Source of the DNA: a virus
DNA length: 39,703 nt
Reading direction: 5' to 3' (one strand)
Virus record (IMG/VR): IMGVR_UViG_3300032895_000010
Location: 1 to 39,703 of that record
In this document: piece by piece, positions 14,774-23,236 of the stretch
Position numbering within the stretch: the first letter of the stretch is position 1
Layout: each line of letters opens with the position of its first letter
Notes under the pieces: model-generated
Told to the model about the DNA's origin: nothing
The model's input: only the letters and a program-made list of their open reading frames with translations
Database searches by the model: none
Position numbers and translations under genes: made by a program

Positions 14774-14947
14774 ATGAGAAACTATCAAAGATGGTTATTA
14801 ACGTTAGGATTAACAGTATCTATTGCAGTATTGACTTGTTTGGCAGATAGTACATTTACTTGGCAATCAATAGTTAAAGCTGCTGCTATTGCAGCATTAC
14901 CTATGATTATAGCTTTAAAAACCAAGTTAAATGATAATGAACAATGA
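14774..14947 (+). CDS. Two-helix membrane protein, holin-like candidate (57 aa)
   Basis: MRNYQRWLLTLGLTVSIAVL opens a protein with two hydrophobic helices (about 7-24 and 34-50) linked by a short polar turn, and a charged C-terminus (KTKLNDNEQ). This matches the shape of small holins or other inner-membrane proteins. I prefer the ATG at 14774 over a GTG at 14762 because a GAGA-type ribosome site precedes it. The stop overlaps the next ATG (ATGA). No endolysin lies next to it, so the holin reading is weak. Confidence 0.5.
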   Translation: MRNYQRWLLTLGLTVSIAVLTCLADSTFTWQSIVKAAAIAALPMIIALKTKLNDNEQ

Positions 14948-16191
14948 GATTCTTAATGATTAGCGTTGCAGGCGAAGGTGCGGGAGTCTTGAAAATGATT
15001 CAAGACGAAGGCAACGACGTAGAACTATTCATTCAAGAAGAAGGTTACGATTCTGTATATGACGGAATTGTAGATAAATGTTATCAAATAGATCCGGAAG
15101 ATGATGACATAATAATTTTTGATATGTCAGGAAATGGAGACATTGCAGATGGCTTAAGACATGATGGATATTTAGTTTATGGATCATCTAAATTTGCTGA
15201 CGATTTGGAAAAAGATAGGCAATGCGGCTTAGAGTTAATGAAATGTGCGGGAATCAAATTACCAATTACAGAAGAATTTGAAGATTGGGAAGAGGCTGCT
15301 GAATTTATAAAACAGCATGAAAATAAGAAATTTGTATTTAAACCTTCCGGAACAATGCCTTGCAAATTAACTTATTGTTCAGAAGATAACGAAGACCTTT
15401 TAACTTACATGAAATTCGTTCATTCGAAATTTGGTAATGAAATTGATTCATTTGTTCTACAAGAATTTGTTGAAGGAGATTTAATTTCTACAGAGATTTT
15501 CTTTGATGGAAATAAAATGGTAGGAATGCCTAATCAGACAGTTGAAGCTAAGAAATTCATGAATGATGATAAGGGTCCTTCAACTGGTTGTGCTGGAAAT
15601 ACTGTATGGCTACCAAAAAGCGACAAGATAGCTAAACAAGGAGCTATGAAAATAATTCCTGAACTAAAGAAACAACAATTCGTTGGTCAAATTGATTTAA
15701 ATGCAGTAATTAACGAAAAAGGTTTATTTGGTTTAGAGTGGACGCCGCGCTTTGGGTATGATTCAATTCCAGTTTATACTCAAATGTTAAATATGGAAGT
15801 TGGAAAATTCTTTTCGGATATAGTTAGAGGACAAGCAAAGTATTGGGATCATAAATTGGATACTTGCTCAAGTGTAAGATTTACAGTTCCTCCATATCCT
15901 GTAGAACCTGAAGAAGGCGCAGATCCAGAAGAATTTTCTCCAAACGTTGGAATACCAATTTTGCACTGGGAAACCTTCGATAAAAATCTATACTTTTTTG
16001 AAGTGATGAAAAATATAGATCAACAATTAGTTCATTCTCAAGGAACTGGAGTAATTGGTTGTGTATTTCATGAAAATCCTAAAAGATGTTATGAAATACT
16101 TGATAAAATCAAGGTTCCTGATATTCAGTATCGAACAGATTTAGTTAAAGTTTTAGGAGACATGAAAAAAGCTGCTGAAAAGTGGCTATAA
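14944..16191 (+). CDS. ATP-grasp enzyme, PurD-like
   Basis: The 415 residues follow the order of phosphoribosylamine-glycine ligase. First comes a small N-terminal Rossmann-like part (MRFLMISVAGEGAGVL). The ATP-grasp fold follows, with a VFKPSG lysine (K133), QEFVEGDLISTEIFFDG (173-189) as the adenine-side loop, a DKGPSTGCAGNT loop (209-220, like the GPNTGGMG loop of PurD) and metal/phosphate residues in DLNAVINEKGLFGLEWTPRF (251-270; E265, R269). It lacks the GxGGREHAL opening of true PurD, so the substrate is probably different. ATP-grasp enzymes join a carboxylate to an amine via acyl phosphate. Set between secreted proteins and the scaffold, it might modify a peptide, a nucleotide or a cell-envelope precursor. 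Confidence 0.75.
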   Translation: MRFLMISVAGEGAGVLKMIQDEGNDVELFIQEEGYDSVYDGIVDKCYQIDPEDDDIIIFDMSGNGDIADGLRHDGYLVYGSSKFADDLEKDRQCGLELMKCAGIKLPITEEFEDWEEAAEFIKQHENKKFVFKPSGTMPCKLTYCSEDNEDLLTYMKFVHSKFGNEIDSFVLQEFVEGDLISTEIFFDGNKMVGMPNQTVEAKKFMNDDKGPSTGCAGNTVWLPKSDKIAKQGAMKIIPELKKQQFVGQIDLNAVINEKGLFGLEWTPRFGYDSIPVYTQMLNMEVGKFFSDIVRGQAKYWDHKLDTCSSVRFTVPPYPVEPEEGADPEEFSPNVGIPILHWETFDKNLYFFEVMKNIDQQLVHSQGTGVIGCVFHENPKRCYEILDKIKVPDIQYRTDLVKVLGDMKKAAEKWL

Positions 16192-16200
16192 GGAAATAAT

Positions 16201-17391
16201 ATGCCAGATGAAGTAATTCTAGATAATGAACTTGAAACTGATAATGACATTCTTAATAAAGAAGTCGAAGATGAAAAAGTAACTGAAGAACCTGAAAAAG
16301 AAGTCGAAACTGAAGAAACTGAAGAAGAAGATAAAGAAAAGAAACCGGCCAGCGAAGACGAAGACAAGCCTTTTCCTTATGAACGTCCTTCAATACAGGA
16401 AATTAAAGCAAAGTATCCTGATTTCTTCAAAGATTTTCCAATTTTTAGAGACGTAGTATTTCGTGAATTAGAATTTACGAAAGTATTTCCTACGATTGAC
16501 GATGCAAAAGAATCTTTGGAAGACTCGATTACATTATCTGGATTACGTGATAGTGTATTGGCTGGTAAGTCAGAAGACGTATTCGATGCTGTAAAGAATA
16601 CTGACGAAAAAGCTGCTGAAACTTTTGCATTAACTTTTCTGCCAACTTTATACAAAAAGGATAATGAACTATACAAACAAGCACTGACTCCGGTAATGGA
16701 AGCTGCTGCGAGAAATATGTTTAGTTCTAGCGATGAAAACGTTAGAAATGCAGCAATAGTTTTCATCAAACATTTATGGCCCGGATTATCGAATGATAAC
16801 GTAATGGCTATAGTTGAAGGAAGGGGAACATTAGCTAAAAATTTAACTGAATCAGAAGATGCTAAGAAATTAAAAGAGGAGCGTCAAAGAAACGCTGAAA
16901 ATGAATTAACAAAATTTCACGCTTCAACAATACAAGAATTGGGAAAACAACGTGCGGCGCTGATTTCGCGCGGCTTAGATCCCGAAAAAGTTTTAACGGA
17001 AGCACAAAAGCAATATCTTGTAAAAGAGATTGCTAATGAGGTAGACAAGCAGTTAATAGCTGACGAAATTCATATGAAAAATATGAATGCTCGTTGGTTA
17101 CGTGCAACAAAAGAGGGTTTTAACGACACTTCAAAAGAGAAGATTATTTCCGCGTATCTCTCACGCGCGAAGCAAGTTATCCCTTCAATACGAGAAAAGG
17201 TCAAAAACGACCTATTAGGAGCGCGAGCAAATCACTCGCGCAAAACTATCGAGAATATAGACTCAAAATCTAATTCTCGAAAAGAAGTCGTAAGTGGTAA
17301 AGTTTCTGGAAGTCAAGGTTCTGAAACAGAACTAAAACCGAGTAAGAAACTTTATCGTGAGATGTCAGACATCGACATTCTAAACTCGTAA
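16201..17391 (+). CDS. Capsid scaffolding protein
   Basis: The first 60 residues are almost only Glu, Asp, Lys and Thr. A helical middle and a long coiled-coil stretch follow (about 205-290, KKLKEERQRNAENELTKFHA), and then a basic C-terminus (SRAKQVIPSIREKVKNDLLG) with a Ser/Lys-rich tail. An acidic, helical, non-membrane protein of about 400 residues directly before the major capsid gene is the standard profile of a podovirus scaffold. It guides prohead assembly and then leaves. AAGGAA lies just before the ATG. The call is by composition and position. Confidence 0.8.
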   Translation: MPDEVILDNELETDNDILNKEVEDEKVTEEPEKEVETEETEEEDKEKKPASEDEDKPFPYERPSIQEIKAKYPDFFKDFPIFRDVVFRELEFTKVFPTIDDAKESLEDSITLSGLRDSVLAGKSEDVFDAVKNTDEKAAETFALTFLPTLYKKDNELYKQALTPVMEAAARNMFSSSDENVRNAAIVFIKHLWPGLSNDNVMAIVEGRGTLAKNLTESEDAKKLKEERQRNAENELTKFHASTIQELGKQRAALISRGLDPEKVLTEAQKQYLVKEIANEVDKQLIADEIHMKNMNARWLRATKEGFNDTSKEKIISAYLSRAKQVIPSIREKVKNDLLGARANHSRKTIENIDSKSNSRKEVVSGKVSGSQGSETELKPSKKLYREMSDIDILNS

Positions 17392-17406
17392 AGAGAGGAA
17401 AAACAT

Positions 17407-18717
17407 ATGGCGGCAGGCAGTGAGAGTCAAGTTATTGCGGCCGAAATAGAGAGAGTGGAATCAAAAGTTCCTATTCTCTTTGATCGTGATGATACATTCT
17501 ATTCACAGGTTGAAAAAGTTCCTGTGGAAGTTGTAACGTCGCGCGCTATGCGCGTACCGCTCGAAATTTATCCTGGTGGAAAAACCCGTCACGTTTCATT
17601 AGATGGTTATGATCTTGGACGTGGCGATATGCCAACTTATCAATACGGTAATTTATCTCCAGTTACCATTGCACATGCTCTGGAGTGGACTACCGCTAGA
17701 AAAGTTGGAACGGATTCAAGCAAAAAATCTGTAATCAATGCATTTCGCAGAGATTTAGCGTCTGCAATGAAAGAATGGCGTAGAAACGTTGATTCTCTTT
17801 GCATGACTTCTGGAAATGCTGTTCTTGGGACAATCGGTGCAATTTCAACGTCTGATAGAATTGATACTTACACGTTAGGTTTCACTGGAGCTACGAGATT
17901 AGATGGTTTTGGCGCGCGGCTGTTGCGATTCGATATGGATATTGCAGTTTACAATTCTACGTTAACTGCGTATCGTACACCGGCAGTCACACCACCGTCT
18001 ACAATGTCTAGTTTGGAAGGAACTATTCAGTATTATTCTGCTCAACAGGATCAGATTCAAGTTCCTAGTTTTACAGGAGCTTCGGTCGGTGATTTAGTTG
18101 TAGCATCTGGATTGGCTCCACAAACTCCTCCCCAAAGTATTTTCGGCGTTCCTTACCACGACAATAATTCTACAGTTGGAATGTGGTTAACTTTTAATCG
18201 TGCCACAACTCCACCTGTAGTTGCATCGGGAGTTAACGCTAACGGTGGAAGTTTAACACTTCCGTATCCCAGATTAGCCATGAATTTAATTATGGATCGT
18301 GTTGGAATTAATACGAGCCAGAAATTAACTGCATGGATGCACATGGCACAGAAACAAGCCTATGAAGAACTTGGTTTCCAAATTAGCATTATTAATAAGG
18401 AAGCTAAGGAACAAGGCTTGGATCTGTATTTCAACGATAACATGCAGATGGCTGGTGCGCCCGTCAAAATATCTGCATCGTGGGATAAAACTCGAATTGA
18501 TTTCATCGACTTGGAAAACTGGGGCCGCGCAGAATATATGCCTCCCGGCTGGTACAAAGATGAAAACGGTTTGAAATATTTCGTAGTTCGTGGCGGAACT
18601 GGTGGCGTTGCAACAAGTAATTTGGCGTATTTAATTACGTCATTTAACCTGTGGATGCGAAATCCTGCAATGGCCGCCTATATCTACGGGCTATTGGTTC
18701 CGGCGGGTTATTATTGA
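17407..18717 (+). CDS. Major capsid protein
   Basis: The 436 residues begin with a helical N-arm (GSESQVIAAEIERVESKVPI) and contain mixed alpha/beta sequence. They include IYPGGKTRHVSLDGYDLGRG near 54-73 and AHALEWTTARKVGTDSSKKS near 90-109, and end AAYIYGLLVPAGYY. There are no cysteine pairs, signal peptide or membrane helix. The position directly after the scaffold, a strong purine-rich ribosome site (GAGAGG) and the double hairpin after its stop all fit the most highly expressed late gene. It should form the HK97-fold shell. The fold itself is not proven from the sequence alone. Confidence 0.88.
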   Translation: MAAGSESQVIAAEIERVESKVPILFDRDDTFYSQVEKVPVEVVTSRAMRVPLEIYPGGKTRHVSLDGYDLGRGDMPTYQYGNLSPVTIAHALEWTTARKVGTDSSKKSVINAFRRDLASAMKEWRRNVDSLCMTSGNAVLGTIGAISTSDRIDTYTLGFTGATRLDGFGARLLRFDMDIAVYNSTLTAYRTPAVTPPSTMSSLEGTIQYYSAQQDQIQVPSFTGASVGDLVVASGLAPQTPPQSIFGVPYHDNNSTVGMWLTFNRATTPPVVASGVNANGGSLTLPYPRLAMNLIMDRVGINTSQKLTAWMHMAQKQAYEELGFQISIINKEAKEQGLDLYFNDNMQMAGAPVKISASWDKTRIDFIDLENWGRAEYMPPGWYKDENGLKYFVVRGGTGGVATSNLAYLITSFNLWMRNPAMAAYIYGLLVPAGYY

Positions 18718-18728
18718 GTTGTAGTTTT

Positions 18729-18797
18729 CCAATAACTGCTGTTTTCTCCTTGTAGTTATTGGCTTGTGCGGCGGCCCGGCGTTTAGCCGCCGCACAA
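18729..18797 (+). terminator. Double stem-loop after the capsid gene
   Basis: CCAATAACT (18729-18737) pairs with AGTTATTGG (18754-18762). A second, very strong stem follows: TTGTGCGGCGGC (18764-18775) pairs perfectly over 12 bases with GCCGCCGCACAA (18786-18797), with a 10-base loop. No T-run follows; the next gene starts 11 bases on. It may be a partial terminator, or an element that protects capsid mRNA 3' ends and lowers expression of downstream genes. Confidence 0.55.
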
Positions 18798-18807
18798 TGA
18801 AAAATTT

Positions 18808-19446
18808 ATGTTTTATTCAGATAACGAAGAAAAACGACGAATTGACGAATATTTAGCTCAACAAGAGAAGAATTACAAAGGTGAGCAAATATTTAGATTG
18901 GTTCGTGCAGATGAACAATTTGAATATCGTGAAGGAACTTATAACGAGTTTAAAGGCGATCTGTTTGTTAGAACAGTTCATGGAATTAAAAAAACTCCAA
19001 AATATCCTGTATTAGGATCATGTTTTATATTAGAGCAATGGTTTGATCCTGGACAGTGTCAAATTAAAGAAATTAAAGATCATAATGGATACGAATGTAT
19101 TTATGCATTTAGAAATGGTCCTAAACATTTTCAAGGCTATAAACCATTTGCACCCATTCCATTACGTTTAGTTGCTGTTCAATTAATTTTAAAAGCTAAA
19201 CGTGAAGCAAGAAAATCTTATATGTTACAGAAATCCTTGCTTCAAGATCATGTCGATGCAATAGAAAATGCGGCCGACAAATATACTTTCGATGCAATAG
19301 ATCCTAGTTCTCCAATTGAATCAGCATTACATTTTAAAGAAGGAGTGAGTTTAGCGGGATTAGAAATTCCGGGGAATAAAAATGCCAAGACTACCAGAAC
19401 GAATGATGAACTTCTCAAAGGTTTTACCAGTAAATCTGGAAAATGA
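18808..19446 (+). CDS. Hypothetical protein downstream of capsid (212 aa)
   Basis: This charged, soluble protein begins MFYSDNEEKRRIDEYLAQQE. Its middle holds KYPVLGSCFILEQWFDPGQC and APIPLRLVAVQLILKAKREA, and it has a Lys/Ser-rich tail. No motif is recognised. A gene at this spot is commonly a small head or connector protein, but nothing in the sequence confirms that. It starts right after the capsid hairpins without a clear ribosome site, so the hairpin may limit its translation. The last 65 bases overlap the next gene in another frame. Confidence 0.65.
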   Translation: MFYSDNEEKRRIDEYLAQQEKNYKGEQIFRLVRADEQFEYREGTYNEFKGDLFVRTVHGIKKTPKYPVLGSCFILEQWFDPGQCQIKEIKDHNGYECIYAFRNGPKHFQGYKPFAPIPLRLVAVQLILKAKREARKSYMLQKSLLQDHVDAIENAADKYTFDAIDPSSPIESALHFKEGVSLAGLEIPGNKNAKTTRTNDELLKGFTSKSGK

Positions 19447-20068
19447 TGACGTAGTAACTTTAGTTTCTATCGTCCCATTTTTGATTTCTGAATTTAAACC
19501 AGGAATCTATCCAGGAAGATTTGTAATTCCTCCCTGCATTAATACAGCAGTTCCATGCATTTTGGAAGTTGGGCCAAGTGTTCATTTTATACAACAATTT
19601 AGTGGCGGTGAAGAAGAAATGACACCAATTGTTGTAAAAGATATCGCAAAGGATATTGCGGCTGCGATATTAAGTGATTATTTCAACGCACAAATGGACG
19701 TTGACGGAGATTGTCGTCCAGGATTAACTGCCGTTAATGGAAGAGTTAGACCAGAAGAATTTGTTGTAAAATACAAAGCAAAACATCTCAAATTAATTTC
19801 AGATCAAAATGCTTGGTTTGGTAAATTAGTTCGTAGGGCTGACAACGATTGGAATCGTTACAAGAATCATTTGGTAGTTTCAGACAATCAACGATTTGCA
19901 GCGCGGGCGTTAGGACTGGAAAAAGAATGGTTAACTCCGTTAGCTACTGAGATTCCCATAAAATGTCCGTCTTGTATGCAAAACTGTGATCCGAGAGCTG
20001 TAGTTTGTTCATTCTGTCGTTGTATTTTGAAACCTGAAGAGTATAAGAAACTGAATTTTGCGGCATAA
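19382..20068 (+). CDS. Protein with C-terminal zinc-ribbon (228 aa)
   Basis: I accept the ATG at 19382, with GGGG eleven bases upstream, despite a 65-base overlap with the previous gene. The N-terminal part is beta-rich (VVTLVSIVPFLISEFKPGIY). The middle is helical and includes MTPIVVKDIAKDIAAAILSD. The C-terminus holds four zinc-type Cys: CPSC (195-198) and CSFC (209-212), with two extra Cys at 202 and 214. The ribbon could bind nucleic acid or stabilise a virion connector protein. No family is recognised. Confidence 0.65.
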   Translation: MPRLPERMMNFSKVLPVNLENDDVVTLVSIVPFLISEFKPGIYPGRFVIPPCINTAVPCILEVGPSVHFIQQFSGGEEEMTPIVVKDIAKDIAAAILSDYFNAQMDVDGDCRPGLTAVNGRVRPEEFVVKYKAKHLKLISDQNAWFGKLVRRADNDWNRYKNHLVVSDNQRFAARALGLEKEWLTPLATEIPIKCPSCMQNCDPRAVVCSFCRCILKPEEYKKLNFAA

Positions 20069-20069
20069 T

Positions 20070-20783
20070 ATGGTCATAGAGGCTATAACAGTTTGCATAG
20101 ACTATGCTGATTTTTTAGCATGGTCTATGCCTCTAAATAAACAACATTTCGATAATTGGATCGTTGTTACTGAGCCAAGAGATAACCATACCAAAGAAGT
20201 GTGTAGATACTATAATGTTAATTTCTTGGAAACTTATTCAGCAGAATTGCATAAAGGAGAATTTCATAAGGGAGTTTGTGTAACTGAAGGAATAGAAAAA
20301 TTAAGTAAAGCTGATTGGCTATTATTAATTGACGCTGATACGATTCTTCAACCGAATTTCAGAAGAGTAATTGAGACATTAAATTTGAACAATGAATTAG
20401 ATAAATCGTGTTTGTACACGATTGATCGAGTAAGATTTGATTCAATAGAAGAGTGGTTAAAGTTTTACACTAGGCCAAGTTTTAATTTAGGCAATCGTCC
20501 ACGGGACGGTCGTTTCTGTCTGCCGAATTTTATTCCGACAGGCTTTTTCCAGATGTGGAATGTTGAAACTGGTATTATTCAATATATCCATCAATGGTGT
20601 ACTGTAGGTGGTGAAGATATTCGTTTTGCATATCTTTGGCCGAGAAATAAACGAATATTCATCCCTGAAACAACTTGCTATCACATAGCCAGCGACCGAC
20701 AAAATAATTGGCTAGGAAGAAAAAGCAAGCCTTTCGAAATAGATAGAAGAGAGGAATTAAAGTGTCTGCTACACTCACCGTAA
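20070..20783 (+). CDS. GT-A type glycosyltransferase-like protein (237 aa)
   Basis: I start at the ATG at 20070, just after the previous stop; an upstream TTG is weaker. Strand-helix alternation (MVIEAITVCIDYADFLAWSM; NWIVVTEPRDNHT) leads to ADWLLLIDADTILQPNF, with DAD (88-90) in the position of the metal- and nucleotide-sugar-binding DxD motif. A later GGEDIRFAYLW resembles the ED acceptor/base region of family-2-like enzymes. It would move a sugar from an activated donor to phage protein, DNA or a host glycan. It shares the operon with the methyltransferase at 22748, so a shared modification pathway is possible. The last 22 bases overlap the next gene. Confidence 0.7.
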   Translation: MVIEAITVCIDYADFLAWSMPLNKQHFDNWIVVTEPRDNHTKEVCRYYNVNFLETYSAELHKGEFHKGVCVTEGIEKLSKADWLLLIDADTILQPNFRRVIETLNLNNELDKSCLYTIDRVRFDSIEEWLKFYTRPSFNLGNRPRDGRFCLPNFIPTGFFQMWNVETGIIQYIHQWCTVGGEDIRFAYLWPRNKRIFIPETTCYHIASDRQNNWLGRKSKPFEIDRREELKCLLHSP

Positions 20784-21142
20784 AACAATATTGGACTGAT
20801 GGAAAACGCCAGCACGTTGTAGGAACTTTAGCATTAACAGGAAACTATACTACTGGCGGCATTCCATTAGGTCTCCTCGTTGACGGAATATTTACAAGTC
20901 AATCAATCGTACATTCCGATGTTACAGGGCGCGGCGGTTATTATGGCTTTGACATTGGAACATTGTACGAATATCGCTACGTTCCTGCTCCATATCAATC
21001 TGGTATCGGTGCGCCTGCCAATTTTCTAAGTGAGGGAACACTTAGAATATTTGAAAGTGGTACAGAAATTTCGGCAGGAGCCTTGCCATCAGGTGTAACT
21101 GAAGATACCGTATTCTTTTACGGAATATTCCAGAAATTCTAA
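20762..21142 (+). CDS. Beta-rich structural protein (126 aa)
   Basis: A GTG start inside the previous gene is backed by GAGGA a few bases upstream. The protein (MSATLTVKQYWTDGKRQHVV...) is predicted to be mostly beta strands with Gly-rich turns (GYYGFDIGTLYEYRYVPAPY), like small head or tail decoration and fitting proteins. No Cys, signal peptide or membrane helix is present. The specific role is unknown. It precedes the first head-tail adaptor paralogue by nine bases. Confidence 0.65.
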   Translation: MSATLTVKQYWTDGKRQHVVGTLALTGNYTTGGIPLGLLVDGIFTSQSIVHSDVTGRGGYYGFDIGTLYEYRYVPAPYQSGIGAPANFLSEGTLRIFESGTEISAGALPSGVTEDTVFFYGIFQKF

Positions 21143-21151
21143 GGAGATTAT

Positions 21152-22006
21152 GTGGCAAGCGTGGAATTGTCAGTCGCGCTGCAAATGGCGCGAACATTTC
21201 TAAACGATACTAACGCTACAGTTTGGACTGACGCAAATCTTATTCCGTCAATGCAACAGGCGGATTATGAATTACAGGTAGATTTGTGGCAAATAGGATC
21301 TCCTGTAGTTCGTGCCCAAACTGGACCGATTCTAGTTCCTTCTGGATACAATCCAAACATCAATGCTGATTTGCCTTCTGATTTCTTAATTCCTACATTA
21401 GGATGGGAATGTGGGCAAATTTCTGCTACGATTACTGCTGTAGCTGTATCAGGAGGTTCCGCAGTTTACAGTTATAGTGGATATTCTGGAGCATTAGCAC
21501 CAGCACCAGGAATGACTGTAACTATAACTGGAATGGCTCATTCTGGTAATAATGTTACAGGAATTATTGTTGCTGCCGTAGCAGGAACGTCATTTACTCT
21601 TGTAACTACAACACAAGAATCTGAAACTGAAGCTGGCGTAGGAGTTATGCCAGATAATGTTTGGATTCCATTAACAGAACAATTCTTTCTGACAATTGGT
21701 ACAGTAATTGGACCAACTCTAACGTTTTGGTCTTGGCAGGAAGAAGAATTGTTATTTAATGGATCTACGGCAAATCGTTATGTAAATTTCCAATATAGAC
21801 GTTTGATTCCAATACCGGATTCTGCAACGTCAGAAATTGGAATTACATTTGGCGAGCTATATCTTGGAGCGCGTGGCGCGGCTATCGCGGCGGGAAGCGT
21901 AGGAAATACGGCAGCCGCACAAGTTCTGGATGGTATAGCTCAAATGAATTTTGGCAAGGTAGTTTCGGCTAATCGTGGCCAACAAAAGCCAGTTAATAAA
22001 CCGTAA
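21152..22006 (+). CDS. Head-tail adaptor-like protein with inserted Ig-like domain
   Basis: A GTG start follows AGGAG. The N-terminus (MARTFLNDTNATVWTDANLI) and the C-terminal part (LTFWSWQEEELLFNGSTANR, NFQYRRLIPIP) match the same regions of the gene at 23233, so the two are paralogues. The family shape, an N-terminal helix bundle and a WxWxxE core, suits podovirus head-tail adaptor/connector proteins. Unlike its sister, residues about 88-163 hold an inserted beta-rich module (ATITAVAVSGGSAVYSYSGY ... TVTITGMAHSGNNVTG) that looks Ig-like. It probably forms or decorates a ring under the portal. Confidence 0.65.
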   Translation: MASVELSVALQMARTFLNDTNATVWTDANLIPSMQQADYELQVDLWQIGSPVVRAQTGPILVPSGYNPNINADLPSDFLIPTLGWECGQISATITAVAVSGGSAVYSYSGYSGALAPAPGMTVTITGMAHSGNNVTGIIVAAVAGTSFTLVTTTQESETEAGVGVMPDNVWIPLTEQFFLTIGTVIGPTLTFWSWQEEELLFNGSTANRYVNFQYRRLIPIPDSATSEIGITFGELYLGARGAAIAAGSVGNTAAAQVLDGIAQMNFGKVVSANRGQQKPVNKP

Positions 22007-22021
22007 TGAGGAGATAAGAAA

Positions 22022-22531
22022 ATGGCAGGAACATACGTAATTACGAACGACACAAATGGTTTATTCGTAGGATTTTTCCAAACCCTTACGAATATGATTA
22101 ATCAAAGCTCTCAGCAAGGAATTACAATGGAATTATCTTCTCCTGGAGGAATCGTTAACAATAATAACGTTGTTAATCCTCCTTTGGCTGAAGGTGCACC
22201 CGTTGAGGCATTTTCATTATATCCTTCTGGTGGAGCGATTGTAGCTGGAACTGCACAACCTCCAGTTGCCGCGCCTACAATTACTGTATCATCTCAAGGT
22301 GGAACGAATAATGAGTTCGCCATCACTAATGATACAAACGGATTCTGGAATGGTTATTTCCTTGCATTGACAGCGTTTATCAATCTGTATTATGCAAATG
22401 GAATAACTATGGAATTGACTGCTCCAATGGCATCCCCTGGACAGCCGATACAAAATTTCCAGAGTTCAAAATATGCGGTTTCTGGAACAGCATTTCCGGC
22501 CCCCGCACAACCAACTATTACGGTGAGTTGA
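22022..22531 (+). CDS. Protein with two internal repeats (169 aa)
   Basis: The sequence is an internal duplication. Residues 5-90 (YVITNDTNGLFVGFFQTLTN ... GITMELSSPGG ... PTITVSS) are repeated at 99-169 (FAITNDTNGFWNGYFLALTA ... GITMELTAPM ... PTITVS). Each unit has a short helix between beta strands. Gly/Ala/Pro-rich linkers join them. GAGGAG precedes the ATG. A two-domain virion surface or connector protein is likely. No family is recognised. Confidence 0.7.
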   Translation: MAGTYVITNDTNGLFVGFFQTLTNMINQSSQQGITMELSSPGGIVNNNNVVNPPLAEGAPVEAFSLYPSGGAIVAGTAQPPVAAPTITVSSQGGTNNEFAITNDTNGFWNGYFLALTAFINLYYANGITMELTAPMASPGQPIQNFQSSKYAVSGTAFPAPAQPTITVS

Positions 22532-22532
22532 T

Positions 22533-22757
22533 ATGAACGTTTTGCATTGGATCACTATGAATGTAGTTAATTGGCTTTTCATCTGCTTCATTGTAGGTTT
22601 GATTGGCTTTGGTTATGGTCATAAACACGGAATACGTTGTATGATTGATATCATGAAAGGTCACATGGTATACGATCATTTTGACATATCTGAAGCAATT
22701 GAATATGAAGAAGATGTTTTGAAAGGCATCGTTCCACAGGGAAAGGAATGTCGATAG
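22533..22757 (+). CDS. Single-pass membrane protein (74 aa)
   Basis: Residues 8-29 (TMNVVNWLFICFIVGLIGFG) form a membrane helix. A His/Lys-rich turn (YGHKHG) and an acidic amphipathic C-terminal half (FDISEAIEYEEDVLKG) follow. The start is one base after the previous stop. The tail may face the cytoplasm by the positive-inside rule. The function is unknown. It overlaps the methyltransferase gene by ten bases. Confidence 0.6.
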   Translation: MNVLHWITMNVVNWLFICFIVGLIGFGYGHKHGIRCMIDIMKGHMVYDHFDISEAIEYEEDVLKGIVPQGKECR

Positions 22758-23236
22758 GTGAACACATAGATCCTTGGATGAGTGTTACGTTAGTAGAATT
22801 ACAATTTCTACACGACCAAGCAAAAAAGTATGAAAGTATTGTAGAAATTGGATGTTGTCTTGGACGCAGCACTTATGCATTATGTTCAGGTCGTACAGGA
22901 TTAGTTACAGCTATTGATGATTTTGAGATGTCACCAGGCTGTGAACCTGTATTCTTTAAAAATCTGGCAGAATTCAAGAATATTCGTTTCCTAAAAATGA
23001 AGTCATATAAAGCTGTCGAATTTGTAGACAGCGCTGATATGATCTTCATTGATGGAAATCACGAATACAATGAAGTAATGAAGGATCTTGAATTGTGGAC
23101 ACCAAAAATCAAGAAATTTATTTGTGGCCATGACTATCGTCCAGGAATGGGTTGGACTGATGTTGATAAGGCTGTAGATAAATTCTTCGACAAGAAACCT
23201 AGTCTTTATCAAAGCATTTGGTATTATGAATTATGA
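22748..23236 (+). CDS. SAM-dependent methyltransferase-like (class I)
   Basis: The 162 residues show a Rossmann-type methyltransferase core. Motif I is VEIGCCLGRST (32-42) and binds AdoMet. An acidic strand end in TAIDDFE (D57/D58) would contact the ribose. A later SADMIFIDGNHEYN (96-108) has the DGxHxY signature of the Methyltransf_24 type. The signature is shared with O-methyltransferases acting on sugars or small molecules rather than with DNA methylases, as no NPPY/DPPY motif is present. The glycosyltransferase-like gene lies 2 kb upstream, so methylation of an added sugar is a reasonable guess. The stop overlaps the next gene as ATGA. Confidence 0.8.
   Translation: MSIGEHIDPWMSVTLVELQFLHDQAKKYESIVEIGCCLGRSTYALCSGRTGLVTAIDDFEMSPGCEPVFFKNLAEFKNIRFLKMKSYKAVEFVDSADMIFIDGNHEYNEVMKDLELWTPKIKKFICGHDYRPGMGWTDVDKAVDKFFDKKPSLYQSIWYYEL

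Noticed and set aside
14774-14947. Firm holin assignment
   Set aside because: Two helices alone do not prove a holin, and no endolysin gene is recognisable in the window, so it is kept as membrane protein with a holin-like shape.
18764-18797. Classical rho-independent terminator
   Set aside because: The 12-base stem is perfect but no T-run follows and the operon continues on the same strand; it is listed as a probable partial terminator or stabiliser.
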